Shown piece after piece: positions 16,359 through 25,807 of a stretch of 64,000 nt of DNA; position 1 is the stretch's first letter; each line of letters opens with the position of its first letter. This stretch comes from VXYL01 sp963665195 (lineage in GTDB: Bacteria > Pseudomonadota > Gammaproteobacteria > Pseudomonadales > Azotimanducaceae). Both the position numbers and the translations under genes were made by a program. Location of the stretch: contig OY762070.1 of NCBI GenBank assembly GCA_963665195.1, positions 558,001 to 622,000 of the forward strand, written 5' to 3'. The notes under the pieces are model-generated. The model was not told the origin of the DNA. It searched no databases and was given only the letters and a program-made list of their open reading frames with translations.

Positions 16359-18214
16359 GTAGCCACCGCCGAGCGTTCGCCGACGATCTGCCGGGTGTCG
16401 CCTTGGCGTCGGGTGAAGCCCTTGGCGTCGAAGTGCTCCAGCACCTCGATGACGACGTTTCTGCCGACCCCCGTGGCGTCGCGGAACTGGCGCACGGTGA
16501 ACGGGCCGTTGCGTTCGATGTCCATGGCGGCGTCGGCCAGCTCGAGCAGGCGGCTTGGCAGGTAGTAGCGCGTCGGGCTCACGCGAACGGCGAGGCGGAA
16601 GGCGGGCAGGGCGCGCATCTGCTGTTCGAACGCGGGGAACGGGCGCTTCAGCCGCTTGGCCATGTCGCCGAGGCTGGGAGGCTGGATAGAGTCCAAGAGC
16701 GCTTCGACCGCCTTGAAAAGGCGGCCCACATCGTCCGGCAAAGCGGCTCGATGCGATGCTAGCGCGTAGCGGCCGTTGGCGACCCGCAACGCGCCGGCTT
16801 CCACGAGGTCGTCGATGACCAGCCGCCGTGCCGCGTCCCGTCCGGCCGCGTCTTCGAGCGTCAGGCCTTCGCTGTCCGGATGGGCGCGATGGTGGGCGGC
16901 GAGGGTGGCCTCGATGCGTTGCCGGGCACCGCTCGCCAAGGCGGGCGCCAGCCAATGGCCGGCAGTCGCCTCCAGCCCTTGCTGGCGGGCAACGTCGTCG
17001 ACGCTCTGCCGCGAGCGATTCCAGCCGCTTGCGAACGCGTCGCTCGCGACGGGCGCCAACGTCGACAGATGCGCGAGCGAGCGGCCCATGTCGTCCGGGT
17101 CGATGCCGCGCAGCCGCGCGCGGCGCGTCTCGCTGCGGCGGCGCGTCCGCGGAGCGGAGAGATCGACTATGCGCCCGCCGCCCAGCGTGCGTTCGAGGTC
17201 GTGGTCGCGCAGCACCACGCGGTCGCCGATTTTCACCTGCAAGGGGCTGTTCAAGAGCATGTCCACGGTCGCGCTTTCGCCGGCGGCGACCCGTGCGCTG
17301 TCAAGCAGCAGCAAGCGCCCTTGGGCATGGCTGGTGGCGTGGTAGATGTGTACCGGGACGTTGTGCTTCACCGGGCGCGGGAAATCGTCGACGACAGTGA
17401 GCGTCGCGGCGAAGGCGGTCTGCGGGTCGCGCGCGTCGGGGTCCAGCAGCCAGTCGCCGCGCCTGACTTCGTCCACGGAAGCGCCCGCCAGATTGACCGC
17501 CGCCCGGTCGCCAGCCGCAGCAGCATCGGCGGCTTCATCCTGTACATGCAGGCTGCGGATGCGCACCGGGTTGCCGCTGGAGGCGAGCACGAAGCGGTCG
17601 CCGACCGCAGCGTGCCCCGAGGCGACCGTGCCGGTCACCACCACGCCGCTGCCGCGAATAGTGAAGGCGCGGTCGATCGGCAGACGGAACGGCGCGTCGG
17701 CCGTGTGCTCCCGGTGACGCCCGGCGGCTTCGCCGAGACGCTGCCGCAGCGTGTCGAAACCCGTGCCGGTCTCGCAGGACAGGTCAATGATCGGCGAGTC
17801 CCCCAAGAACGAGCCGGCCGTCAGGGCGCGGATTTGGGTGCGCACGTCGGCAACGCGCCCGGCGTCCACGCGGTCCACCTTGTTGAGCGCCGCCAGCCCG
17901 CGTTTGAGGCCGAGCAGACGGAGGATATGCAGGTGCTCTCTGGATTGCGGCATCACGCCATCGTCGGCGGCCACGACGAGAAGGGCGAACTGCCGTCCGG
18001 CGACGCCGGCGACCATGTTGTGGATGAACCGGTGGTGGCCCGGCACGTCCACGAAGCCGACGCGGCTGCCAGCGAAGTCGGCGTAGGCGAAGCCGAGGTC
18101 GATGGTGAGGCCGCGGCGCTTCTCCTCGGCTAGGCGATCCGTGTCCACCCCCGTCAGTCGCCGTACGATGGACGTCTTGCCGTGGTCCACATGACCGGCC
18201 AGCGTCACGATCAT
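16355..18214 (-). CDS. selB: selenocysteine-specific translation elongation factor SelB
   Basis: A 619-residue GTPase close to the length of E. coli SelB (614). It begins with the G1 motif AGHVDHGKTS, switch I RLAEEKRRGLTIDLGFAY and G3 DVPGHHRF, then a G4 NKVDRVD segment, EF-Tu-like beta domains, and a C-terminal region of winged-helix modules that would read a SECIS hairpin (for example DMAKRLKRPFPAFEQQM). SelB delivers Sec-tRNA-Sec to UGA codons. It starts in ATGA overlap with selA and ends in ATGA overlap with the HEAT-repeat gene. Confidence 0.96.
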   Translation of the reverse strand: MIVTLAGHVDHGKTSIVRRLTGVDTDRLAEEKRRGLTIDLGFAYADFAGSRVGFVDVPGHHRFIHNMVAGVAGRQFALLVVAADDGVMPQSREHLHILRLLGLKRGLAALNKVDRVDAGRVADVRTQIRALTAGSFLGDSPIIDLSCETGTGFDTLRQRLGEAAGRHREHTADAPFRLPIDRAFTIRGSGVVVTGTVASGHAAVGDRFVLASSGNPVRIRSLHVQDEAADAAAAGDRAAVNLAGASVDEVRRGDWLLDPDARDPQTAFAATLTVVDDFPRPVKHNVPVHIYHATSHAQGRLLLLDSARVAAGESATVDMLLNSPLQVKIGDRVVLRDHDLERTLGGGRIVDLSAPRTRRRSETRRARLRGIDPDDMGRSLAHLSTLAPVASDAFASGWNRSRQSVDDVARQQGLEATAGHWLAPALASGARQRIEATLAAHHRAHPDSEGLTLEDAAGRDAARRLVIDDLVEAGALRVANGRYALASHRAALPDDVGRLFKAVEALLDSIQPPSLGDMAKRLKRPFPAFEQQMRALPAFRLAVRVSPTRYYLPSRLLELADAAMDIERNGPFTVRQFRDATGVGRNVVIEVLEHFDAKGFTRRQGDTRQIVGERSAVAT

Positions 18215-19572
18215 GCGAGCGATTCCAATGCGGACACGAGCTCGCGCAGCGGCTCGGCGCCGCGCATGTCGAGGACCAGCTTGTCGTCCGCGATGCGGGC
18301 GATCACCGGCGGCTGAAGCTCGCGGAGCGATGCGGCCACTTCGCGCAGGCGCTTGGCGTGCGGGAAGGAAAGCGTCACGGCGCGGCTGCTGAGGAGCTGG
18401 CCCGGCAATGCGCCGCTGCCGAGCTGCGCCTGGCTCGGTTCGATGACGATTTCGGCATCCTTGAGTTTTTTCAACGCTTTGGCGACGTGACCTGCACGGC
18501 TTTCGAGCTCCGCCATGGAAAGGTCCAGATTGCCGATCAGCGGCACGTTGTCGGCGAGCGTGGCCTCGTCCTCGTAGGCCTTGAGCGTGGCGTCGAGCAG
18601 CGCGAGCGCGATCTTGTCCAGGCGCAGGGCGCGCTTCATGGGGTTGGCGTTGATCTCTTCGATGAGGTCGCGGCGGCCGACGATGATCCCCGCCTGCACG
18701 CCGCCGAGCAGCTTGTCGCCGGAGAAGGTGACGAGGTCGGCGCCCGCGTCGAGCAAGTCCCCGGGCAGCGGCTCGCGCGGCAATCCGAATCGACTGAGGT
18801 CGAGGAGGGCGCCGCTGCCGGCATCAACGCAGACCGGGAGCTTGGCCGGGGCGCCGATGTCCGCCAGTTCGCGCACCGAGACTTCCTTCGTGAAGCCCTC
18901 CACGCGGTAGTTGCTCGGGTGCGCCTTGAGCAGCAGCGCGGTACGGTCGTTGATGGCGCGCTTGTAGTCGCCGGGGTGGGTGCGGTTCGTCGTGCCCACC
19001 TCCTTCAGCGTACAGCCGGCGCGCTGCATCACTTCCGGCAAGCGGAAGCTGCCGCCGATCTCGATCAGCTCGCCCCGGGAGACCGGCACTTCCTGGCCGA
19101 GGGCCAGCGTGTTCAGCAGCAGCAGCACCGCGGCGGCATTGTTGTTCACGACCGTCGCCGCCTCCGCCCCCGTCAGCAGCCGCAGACGATGCGCGACGAT
19201 GCCCTCGCGGCTGCCCCGCCGCCCGGCCTCGAGGTCGTATTCCAGGGTCATGGGACGCGTCGCCGCACCCAGCGCCTTCCTGGCCAAGGCCGGCGAAAGC
19301 AGGCTGCGGCCGAGATTGGTGTGGATGATCGTGCCGGTGAGGTTGAAAACGGTTGCGTAGCCATGCCCGATCCGGCCCGCGAGCTCGGCATCGACCGCAC
19401 TGCCGTAGGCACCCGGGTCGGCGGCCCATGGCGGCACGTCGCTGGTGCGCAGCGCATCCTGCACTGCCCGAATGCCGAGTTTCGCGGTCTTCATGCCCCA
19501 GCGATCCACGAGCGAGCGCATGGCCGGATCGCTCAGAATCCGATCGACGCTCGGCAGTCGGCGGCGGGACAT
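18211..19572 (-). CDS. selA: L-seryl-tRNA(Sec) selenium transferase SelA
   Basis: A 453-residue PLP enzyme. The catalytic Lys is in TFSGDKLLGG near residue 285, and the VNNNAAAVLLLLNTLA and GGSFRLPEVM blocks are typical of SelA. It converts Ser-tRNA-Sec to Sec-tRNA-Sec with selenophosphate. The start MSRRRLPSVDRIL matches the family's N-terminus. It is the first gene of the selA-selB-HEAT operon. selD, which makes selenophosphate, is not in this window. Confidence 0.97.
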   Translation of the reverse strand: MSRRRLPSVDRILSDPAMRSLVDRWGMKTAKLGIRAVQDALRTSDVPPWAADPGAYGSAVDAELAGRIGHGYATVFNLTGTIIHTNLGRSLLSPALARKALGAATRPMTLEYDLEAGRRGSREGIVAHRLRLLTGAEAATVVNNNAAAVLLLLNTLALGQEVPVSRGELIEIGGSFRLPEVMQRAGCTLKEVGTTNRTHPGDYKRAINDRTALLLKAHPSNYRVEGFTKEVSVRELADIGAPAKLPVCVDAGSGALLDLSRFGLPREPLPGDLLDAGADLVTFSGDKLLGGVQAGIIVGRRDLIEEINANPMKRALRLDKIALALLDATLKAYEDEATLADNVPLIGNLDLSMAELESRAGHVAKALKKLKDAEIVIEPSQAQLGSGALPGQLLSSRAVTLSFPHAKRLREVAASLRELQPPVIARIADDKLVLDMRGAEPLRELVSALESLA

Positions 19573-19636
19573 GCGCTGAGCGTAGCAGTCTCGGTGGGGT
19601 ATACGGCAAGTTTGCTGGGCGACTCCGGCACGGGCG

Positions 19637-19664
19637 TTGGCGCGTGGGTGGGGCGTGTTATGGT
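19637..19664 (+). promoter_or_regulatory. candidate sigma-70 promoter for the beta-hydroxyacid dehydrogenase
   Basis: TTGGCG (19637-19642) and TATGGT (19659-19664) are separated by 16 bases and lie about 30 bases upstream of the ATG at 19696, in the 123-base divergent gap between selA and the dehydrogenase. Each hexamer has two or more mismatches to consensus and GC is high, so this is only a candidate. Confidence 0.3.
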
Positions 19665-19695
19665 GCGCCGCCGTCTTTCCGAGGGCGTTTTTTCA

Positions 19696-20595
19696 ATGGG
19701 CGAGAACAGGAACGTGGCCTTCGTCGGCCTCGGCGTGATGGGCTATCCCATGGCGGGGCATCTGGCCGAAGCCGGCCACCGAGTGCGCGTCTACAACCGC
19801 ACGGCGAGTCGGGCGGCGGCGTGGCTCGGTGAGTACCAGGGCGAAGAGGCCCGGACGCCCCGCGAGGCGGCCGAGGGCAGCGACGCGATCTTCATGTGCG
19901 TCGGCAACGATCACGATGTGCGCAGCGTGTCGTTCGGTCCGGACGGCGTCTTCGCCGGTGCCGCGGCAGGCTCGGTGGTGGTCGATCACACCACCGCCTC
20001 GGCGACGCTGGCCCACGAACTTGCTGCCGCCGGGGCCGAGCAGGGGGTGGACTTCCTCGATGCCCCGGTGAGCGGCGGCCAAGCGGGTGCCGAGAACGGC
20101 CAGCTCACGGTCATGGTCGGCGGCGAGCAGGCCGTGTTCGACCGCACCGCGCCCGTGATCGATGCCTACGCCAAGTCCATCAAGCTGATGGGCGCCGTGG
20201 GCTGCGGGCAGCTCACCAAGATGGTCAACCAGGTGTGCATCGCCGGCATCCTGCAGGGGCTTGCCGAGGGATTGCACTTCGCCGAGAAGGCCGGCCTCGA
20301 TGTCGACGCGGTGGTGGAGGTGATTTCCAAAGGCGCCGCGCAGTCATGGCAGATGGACAACCGCGCCGGCACCATGGCGCGGCGCGAGTTCGAGTTCGGC
20401 TTCGCGGTGAACTGGATGCGCAAGGACCTCGACATGACGCTCGCCGCGGCGCGCGAGTTCGACGCCCGGATGCCGCTCGCTGCGCTGGTGGACCAGTTCT
20501 ACGCGGACGTGCAGGCGTTCGGCGGCGGGCGCTGGGACACGTCCAGCCTGATCGAGCGCCTGCGTAGGGTGGACGAGGGAGCCGGCGGGGCCTAG
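19696..20595 (+). CDS. NAD(P)-dependent beta-hydroxyacid dehydrogenase (3-hydroxyisobutyrate dehydrogenase family)
   Basis: A 299-residue protein. The dinucleotide-binding GLGVMG motif is at residues ~11-16, the substrate-binding DAPVSGGQAGA follows mid-protein, and the catalytic Lys is in QLTKMVNQV near residue 175. The family includes 3-hydroxyisobutyrate, tartronate semialdehyde and succinic semialdehyde reductases; I cannot choose among them. The ATG at 19696 begins family-like sequence; the frame is open long before it only because of selA's antisense. The kinase gene follows after two bases. Confidence 0.88.
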   Translation: MGENRNVAFVGLGVMGYPMAGHLAEAGHRVRVYNRTASRAAAWLGEYQGEEARTPREAAEGSDAIFMCVGNDHDVRSVSFGPDGVFAGAAAGSVVVDHTTASATLAHELAAAGAEQGVDFLDAPVSGGQAGAENGQLTVMVGGEQAVFDRTAPVIDAYAKSIKLMGAVGCGQLTKMVNQVCIAGILQGLAEGLHFAEKAGLDVDAVVEVISKGAAQSWQMDNRAGTMARREFEFGFAVNWMRKDLDMTLAAAREFDARMPLAALVDQFYADVQAFGGGRWDTSSLIERLRRVDEGAGGA

Positions 20596-20597
20596 CG

Positions 20598-21533
20598 ATG
20601 GCCGGTGCGCCGCGCTTCGCCACCTCGCCGGACGACTATCCGTTCGTGTCGCTGGCGGAGACGGACCGCCCGCTGCCGCGCCGCATCGATCCGCGCACCC
20701 GCTACGCCTACTTCAAGACCATCGCCCGCGGCGGCCGCTCGATCATCCAGTCGTGCAAGGACCTGCATCTGATGCGCACGGTCTGCTACAAGAGCCTCAA
20801 GCCTATGTACGCGGACGACCCCACGGCGCAGCGCCGCTTCGTGCGCGAAGCGCGGGTCTCGGCGATGCTGCAGCATCCGAACACCATGCCCACGTACGAG
20901 CTGGGCCGAGACAACCAAGGCCGCTACTACTTCACGATGAAGCTGGTCCACGGCTACACCCTGCGCGAGATCTTCGACTACCGCGAGCGCTACGACCTGA
21001 CGCGGCTGATCGACGTGGTGCTGCAGGTTGCCCACGCGCTCGACTATGCGCACGGCCACGGCGTCGCGCATTGCGACGTGAAGCCGGAGAACGTCCTGGT
21101 GGGGCCGTTCGGGGAGGTGCTGCTGATGGATTGGGGGCTGGCCAAGGTGTGGCAGCCGGGCAGCGACGACCCGGCGGCCGACCAGATCCCGAACGAACCG
21201 GTGCAAGGAACGGTGTCGTACATGTCGCCGGAACAGATCCGCGGGGATGCCGACCTGGACTACCGGACGGACATATACAGCCTGGGCGCAGTGCTCTACG
21301 AACTGCTCGGCGGCGAGCCGCCGGTGTCGGGCGCGACCTTCGACGAGATCCTCGGCAAGGCGCTGGCCGGCGACATCGTGCCGCCCTCGGCAGCGCCGTC
21401 CCACGCGGAGCGGGTGAAGATTCCGGTGCCGCCGCGCCTCGAAGCGCTCTGCACGGCATGTCTGACGCTTCGCCCCGGTGACCGCCCGCAGACCGCAGCC
21501 GAACTGGTTCGCGAGTTGCAGGAGGATTGGTAG
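20598..21533 (+). CDS. Ser/Thr protein kinase, soluble, non-RD type
   Basis: A 311-residue kinase domain without a membrane segment. The catalytic loop is HCDVKPENV near residue 158, so the usual Arg before the catalytic Asp is Cys (non-RD). The Mg-binding motif is DWG instead of DFG, and the activation segment ends GTVSYMSPEQ. The Gly-rich loop is poorly conserved (ARGGRSIIQS), while the VCYKSLKP Lys is present. Such kinases may be active without activation-loop phosphorylation. Its neighbour is the dehydrogenase two bases upstream; it meets the TPR gene tail to tail with no gap. Its target is unknown. Confidence 0.88.
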   Translation: MAGAPRFATSPDDYPFVSLAETDRPLPRRIDPRTRYAYFKTIARGGRSIIQSCKDLHLMRTVCYKSLKPMYADDPTAQRRFVREARVSAMLQHPNTMPTYELGRDNQGRYYFTMKLVHGYTLREIFDYRERYDLTRLIDVVLQVAHALDYAHGHGVAHCDVKPENVLVGPFGEVLLMDWGLAKVWQPGSDDPAADQIPNEPVQGTVSYMSPEQIRGDADLDYRTDIYSLGAVLYELLGGEPPVSGATFDEILGKALAGDIVPPSAAPSHAERVKIPVPPRLEALCTACLTLRPGDRPQTAAELVRELQEDW

Positions 21534-23024
21534 TCACTCCGCCTGGGGAGCTGCCGTCCGAAGCCTAGCCAGCGCGTCGAGGGCCCGCGTGCGCCAGACC
21601 TCGTCGGGATCCCAGTAGGCCGTCTTCCGCAGATGCCGTCCGGCGACGTCGAAGTCGCCGGCAAGCTGGTGCGCGAGGCCGAGGTAGTAGCTGATGCGCG
21701 GCGACCACGGCGCCCGTCCGTGCGCCTTGCGCAGGTGTCGTAGCGCGTCCTGCGGCTCGCTCTTGCGCAGATGCAGGACACCGAGTCCCAGGGCGGCGTC
21801 CGCGGCCTCGTCGGAAGCTTCAAGGGCGCGGGCGTAGTAGGCCGCCGCGGCGTCCCAGTCCCGCTCGCAATCGGGCGCGGCCGCTTCGTCGCAGGGCGCC
21901 ATGCTGAGCTGCGCCATGCGCACGTTCACGTCCGGATCGCCTGGCGCGACGGCGAACGCCTTCTGCGCCGCGGCGAGGGCGATGGCCCGTTCAGCGGCGA
22001 CGCGGGAACGGCCGAGCAGGGCGCCGATGTGCTCGCCGTCGCGGCGCAGGATGTCATCGTAGAGCGCATCCGCCATCGCCGGGTCCCGGAACGCCACGGC
22101 GTCGGCGATCACCAGCCGCTTGGCGATCCGATCCAGGCAGTCGAGGGCGAACGGCGGCGCCTCGTAGGCGCCCATGCGGAACCTGAAGACGGACTGGATG
22201 TTCGCCACGGCGCCGTCGTAGTAGTCGCGCAGGATCTCCCGCAGTTCGTTCGGTTCAATGCCGACTTCGCGGCGCATGGCCTCATCGGACGCGGCGCCAT
22301 CGTTAACCGCAGCGAGCATCGAGCCAACGCCTTCGGCATAGCGGCTGCCATCGCTGCGCTTGCCGTGGTGCAGGAAGCGCACCACGCCCCAGGCCAGGGT
22401 GTAGATCTCGGCCAGATGGTGGTCGCGGGCCTGCAACTGGAAGCGTTCGCCGACGATCTCTTCGACGGGCGTCTCAGGCTGCTTCACCAGATAGCGCATC
22501 ATGGCGTGCGGGCCGCGCCCCACGGTCACGACGCCGGCGGGATCGATGTCCAGCATCGCCAGATAGGTGGCGAGACCTTCCTCGTACCAGATCGGCAGGT
22601 TAAGTGTCGCCCGGCTGCGCACCAGGTAGTGGGTGTACTCGTGGAACGCGATGGCATGCAGGTGGCGACCGCTGATGTCCGGGCCGAGGGCGAGCAGGCT
22701 CTGATTGAGGGTAGGGCGCATGAAGCCGCCGACGCCCGGCATGTCGAACATGGCGTTGAAATCCCGCGCCCGTTTGAAGACCAGCATCTTGAGCGGCGCC
22801 GGCTGCTGCGGCAGTCGGCCCGGCACCAGCGCGGAGGCCGCGGCGCGGAACCGGTCGAGGGAGTAGAACAGGCCGGCGGCGTCTGCACGGCCCAGGTCCG
22901 TAACCAGCTCGAAGTGCTCGTTGACGACGCGGCACCAGCGCCGATCCTCGACGCCCGCAACGGCGTTGCCAGCGATCAAGCAGCCGGCCAGTACGGCGGC
23001 GATGGCGAGCCCGCGGTCAGCCAT
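21534..23024 (-). CDS. exported peptidase-MA-like metalloprotease with TPR repeats
   Basis: A 496-residue protein. The first ~24 residues form a signal peptide (AIAAVLAGCLIAGNAVAG). The HEYTH zinc motif is near residue 126, and a downstream WYEEGLATYLA supplies the third ligand, as in gluzincins of the Peptidase_MA group. The C-terminal half has TPR-like helical pairs (AYYARALEASDEAADAALGLG and similar). It is likely a periplasmic or secreted protein with proteolytic potential. The start at 23024 overlaps the 3' end of ugd by eight bases. The stop abuts that of the kinase gene. Confidence 0.75.
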   Translation of the reverse strand: MADRGLAIAAVLAGCLIAGNAVAGVEDRRWCRVVNEHFELVTDLGRADAAGLFYSLDRFRAAASALVPGRLPQQPAPLKMLVFKRARDFNAMFDMPGVGGFMRPTLNQSLLALGPDISGRHLHAIAFHEYTHYLVRSRATLNLPIWYEEGLATYLAMLDIDPAGVVTVGRGPHAMMRYLVKQPETPVEEIVGERFQLQARDHHLAEIYTLAWGVVRFLHHGKRSDGSRYAEGVGSMLAAVNDGAASDEAMRREVGIEPNELREILRDYYDGAVANIQSVFRFRMGAYEAPPFALDCLDRIAKRLVIADAVAFRDPAMADALYDDILRRDGEHIGALLGRSRVAAERAIALAAAQKAFAVAPGDPDVNVRMAQLSMAPCDEAAAPDCERDWDAAAAYYARALEASDEAADAALGLGVLHLRKSEPQDALRHLRKAHGRAPWSPRISYYLGLAHQLAGDFDVAGRHLRKTAYWDPDEVWRTRALDALARLRTAAPQAE

Positions 23025-24357
23025 GCACGGCCATGGTGCTGCGGCCGATCGCGATGTGGTCGAAGCCGCGCTCGCGCAGCATTGCGGGATCGTAGAGGTT
23101 GCGGCCGTCGAACACGGCGGGGCACTTGAGGGAGGCCTTGAGGGCATCGAAGTCCGGGCTGCGGAACTCGTTCCATTCCGTGACAACGGCAAGCGCATCG
23201 GCACCCTCGACCGCGTCGTCGCGCCCTGCGCAAAGCGTGAGGTCGCGGCGTTCGCCATAGATGCGCCGGGCCGCCTCCAGCGCCTGCGGATCGTAGGCGC
23301 GCACCGCGGCGCCGGCGGCCCAAAGCGATTCCATGAGCATGCGGCTCGGCGCTTCCCGCATGTCGTCGGTATTCGGCTTGAAGGCGAGGCCCCAGATGGC
23401 GATGGTGCGGCCGGAAAGGTCGCCCCCGAAGTAGCTGGTGATGCGCTCGCCGAGCAAATGCTTCTGGCGCTCGTTCACGGACTCCACCGCGCGCGCGATC
23501 TCGGCATCCAGGCCGGTGTCGTCCGCCATGCGCACCAGCGCTCGGATGTCTTTCGGGAAGCATGAGCCGCCGTAGCCGCAGCCGGCGTAGATGAAGTGGT
23601 AGCCGATGCGCGGGTCGGCGCCGATGCCGCGGCGCACGGCTTCGATGTCCGCGCCCACCCGGTCCGCCACATTCGCCAATTCGTTCATCAGACTGACGCG
23701 CGCCGCCAGCATGACGTTGGCGGCGTACTTGGCGAGTTCCGCCGAGCGCACGTCCATGTGCAGCACCTTGTCGTGGTTGCGGTTGAAGGGCGCGTAGGCC
23801 TGGGCGAGCAGGCGGGCGGCGTCTTCGTCGTCGCTGCCGATGATGATGCGATCCGGCCTCATGAAGTCCTGCACCGCCGCGCCTTCCTTGAGGAACTCCG
23901 GATTCGCCGCCACGAAGAAGCGGATGCCGACGCCGCGCCTTGCCAGCACCTCGGCGATGGCGGCGCGCACGCGATCTGCGGTACCCACCGGCACCGTGGA
24001 CTTGGTGACGACCAGCGCCGGCCCGCTGAGGTGCGTACCGATGGTGCGGGCAACGTCGAGCACTTGGCCGAGTTCGGCCGCGCCTTCGCGTCCGGCGGGC
24101 GTTCCCACGGCAACGAACAGCACTTCGCCGTGATCGACGCCGGCGGCCGCGTCGCTGGTGAAGCGCAGGCGTCCGGCGGCCACGTTCTCGACCAGCAGGT
24201 CGCCGAGGCCCGGCTCGAAGATCGGCGTCTCGCCCCGCTGCAGGGCAGCGACCTTCGCCGCGTCCACATCCACGCCCAGTACGCGGTTGCCCATCTCCGC
24301 GAAGCAGGCCGCGGTGACGAGGCCGACGTAGCCGGTGCCGAAGATCGTGATGTCCAT
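23017..24357 (-). CDS. ugd: UDP-glucose 6-dehydrogenase
   Basis: A 446-residue protein. The N-terminal NAD site is GTGYVGLVTAACF, and the catalytic Cys is in GSCFPKD near residue 262, preceded by YGG. It oxidises UDP-glucose to UDP-glucuronate for polysaccharide or lipid A modification. The start at 24357 (MDITIFGTGYVG) is where the Rossmann strand begins; the frame is open beyond that but unlike the family. It overlaps the exported TPR protein gene downstream by eight bases and is divergent from gor. Confidence 0.95.
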   Translation of the reverse strand: MDITIFGTGYVGLVTAACFAEMGNRVLGVDVDAAKVAALQRGETPIFEPGLGDLLVENVAAGRLRFTSDAAAGVDHGEVLFVAVGTPAGREGAAELGQVLDVARTIGTHLSGPALVVTKSTVPVGTADRVRAAIAEVLARRGVGIRFFVAANPEFLKEGAAVQDFMRPDRIIIGSDDEDAARLLAQAYAPFNRNHDKVLHMDVRSAELAKYAANVMLAARVSLMNELANVADRVGADIEAVRRGIGADPRIGYHFIYAGCGYGGSCFPKDIRALVRMADDTGLDAEIARAVESVNERQKHLLGERITSYFGGDLSGRTIAIWGLAFKPNTDDMREAPSRMLMESLWAAGAAVRAYDPQALEAARRIYGERRDLTLCAGRDDAVEGADALAVVTEWNEFRSPDFDALKASLKCPAVFDGRNLYDPAMLRERGFDHIAIGRSTMAVHG

Positions 24358-24454
24358 GCGGCTGCCGTACCGGGGTGGCGACGGATTGTAGCCCGCAGAC
24401 CGGACGCGGCGGGCGTTAGAATCCCCGTCGAATCGTCGGGAGGAGATTCGGCGC

Positions 24455-25807
24455 ATGGCGCGCTACGACTACGACCTGTTCGTCATCGGCGCCGGTTCCG
24501 GCGGCGTGCGCGCGGCGCGCATGTCGGCTGCCTTCGGGGCGCGGGTGGCGATCGCCGAGGAGCGCTATCTCGGCGGCACCTGCGTCAACGTCGGCTGCGT
24601 GCCGAAGAAGCTCTTCGTCTACGGCTCGCACTTCGCCGAGGACTTCGAGGATGCCGCGAACTACGGCTGGGATGTGCCGCGCGGCGCCTTCGACTGGCCG
24701 ACGCTGCGCGACAACAAAACCCGCGAGATCGAACGCCTGAACGGCATCTACCGCAACATGCTGACCGGCGCGGGGGTGGAGATTCTGGAGGCCCGCGCCG
24801 TGCTCGAAGATGCCCACACAGTGCGCGTGGGCGAACGTGTCGTGACGGCCGAGTACGTGCTGGTCGCCACGGGGAGCTGGCCTTCGGTGCCGGACTTCCC
24901 CGGTCGGGAACTCGCCATCACCTCCAACGAGGCGTTCTATCTGCCGACGTTCCCGAAGCGCGCTCTGGTGATCGGCGGCGGCTACATCGCCGTCGAGTTC
25001 GCTGGCATCTTCGCGGGGCTCGGCGCAGAGACGACGCTTGCATACCGGGGCGAGCTCTTCCTGCGCGGCTTCGACGAAGGCGTGCGCCGCTTCGTGATGG
25101 CGGAAATGGCCGGCAAAGGGGTGGCGGTAAGGACGCGCACTCGGATCGAGTCGGTCGCGCAAGTAGACGGCGCCTTGCGCTGCCGGTTCCAGGACGGCGC
25201 TTCGCAGGATGTCGATCTCGTGCTGGTAGCCACCGGCCGGGCCCCGGCGAGTGGTGGCCTCGGCCTCGAAGCCTTGGGCGTCGCCATGGACGCGAACGGT
25301 GCGGTCCGGGTCGACGAGCACTACCGCACCAGCGTGGCGAGCATCTACGCCATCGGCGACGTGATCGACCGGATGCAGCTCACGCCCGTCGCCATCGCCG
25401 AAGGCATGTGCATCGCCCACAACCTGTTCAAAGGCGGCGACCGGCGCGTGGACTACGGCAACGTGCCGACGGCCATCTTCTGCCAGCCGAATATCGGCTG
25501 CGTCGGCCCCACCGAGGAGGAGGCGCGCGAGCGCTACCCGCGCATCGACGTCTACGAGTCCACGTTCCGGCCCATGAAGCACACCGTGAGCGGGCGCAGC
25601 GAGCGCACGCTCATGAAGCTGCTCGTCAACCCCGACGACGACCGCGTGCTGGCGGCGCATATGTGCGGGCCGGAGGCCGGCGAGATCATCCAGGGGCTCG
25701 GCGTCGCCATCACGGCCGGCGCCACCAAGGCCCACTTCGATGCCACGATCGGCATCCACCCCACCGCCGCCGAGGAGTTTGTCACCATGCGCGAGTCAGT
25801 CCGATGA
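24455..25807 (+). CDS. gor: glutathione-disulfide reductase
   Basis: A 450-residue flavoprotein. FAD-binding GAGSGGVRAAR is at the N-terminus, the redox CVNVGCVPKK near residue 43, NADPH-site GGGYIAVEFAG mid-protein, and a C-terminal GIHPTAAEEF with the active-site His. The Arg-containing NADPH region and GxGYIAVEFAG favour glutathione reductase over lipoamide dehydrogenase. The stop overlaps the ATG of the phosphatase gene (ATGA). Confidence 0.94.
   Translation: MARYDYDLFVIGAGSGGVRAARMSAAFGARVAIAEERYLGGTCVNVGCVPKKLFVYGSHFAEDFEDAANYGWDVPRGAFDWPTLRDNKTREIERLNGIYRNMLTGAGVEILEARAVLEDAHTVRVGERVVTAEYVLVATGSWPSVPDFPGRELAITSNEAFYLPTFPKRALVIGGGYIAVEFAGIFAGLGAETTLAYRGELFLRGFDEGVRRFVMAEMAGKGVAVRTRTRIESVAQVDGALRCRFQDGASQDVDLVLVATGRAPASGGLGLEALGVAMDANGAVRVDEHYRTSVASIYAIGDVIDRMQLTPVAIAEGMCIAHNLFKGGDRRVDYGNVPTAIFCQPNIGCVGPTEEEARERYPRIDVYESTFRPMKHTVSGRSERTLMKLLVNPDDDRVLAAHMCGPEAGEIIQGLGVAITAGATKAHFDATIGIHPTAAEEFVTMRESVR

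Noticed and set aside
16880..18133. 417-residue + ORF antisense to selB
   Set aside because: Arg/Val/Gly-rich shadow; selB motifs are unambiguous.
24416..25759. 447-residue minus ORF antisense to gor
   Set aside because: No recognisable motif; gor is complete on the other strand.
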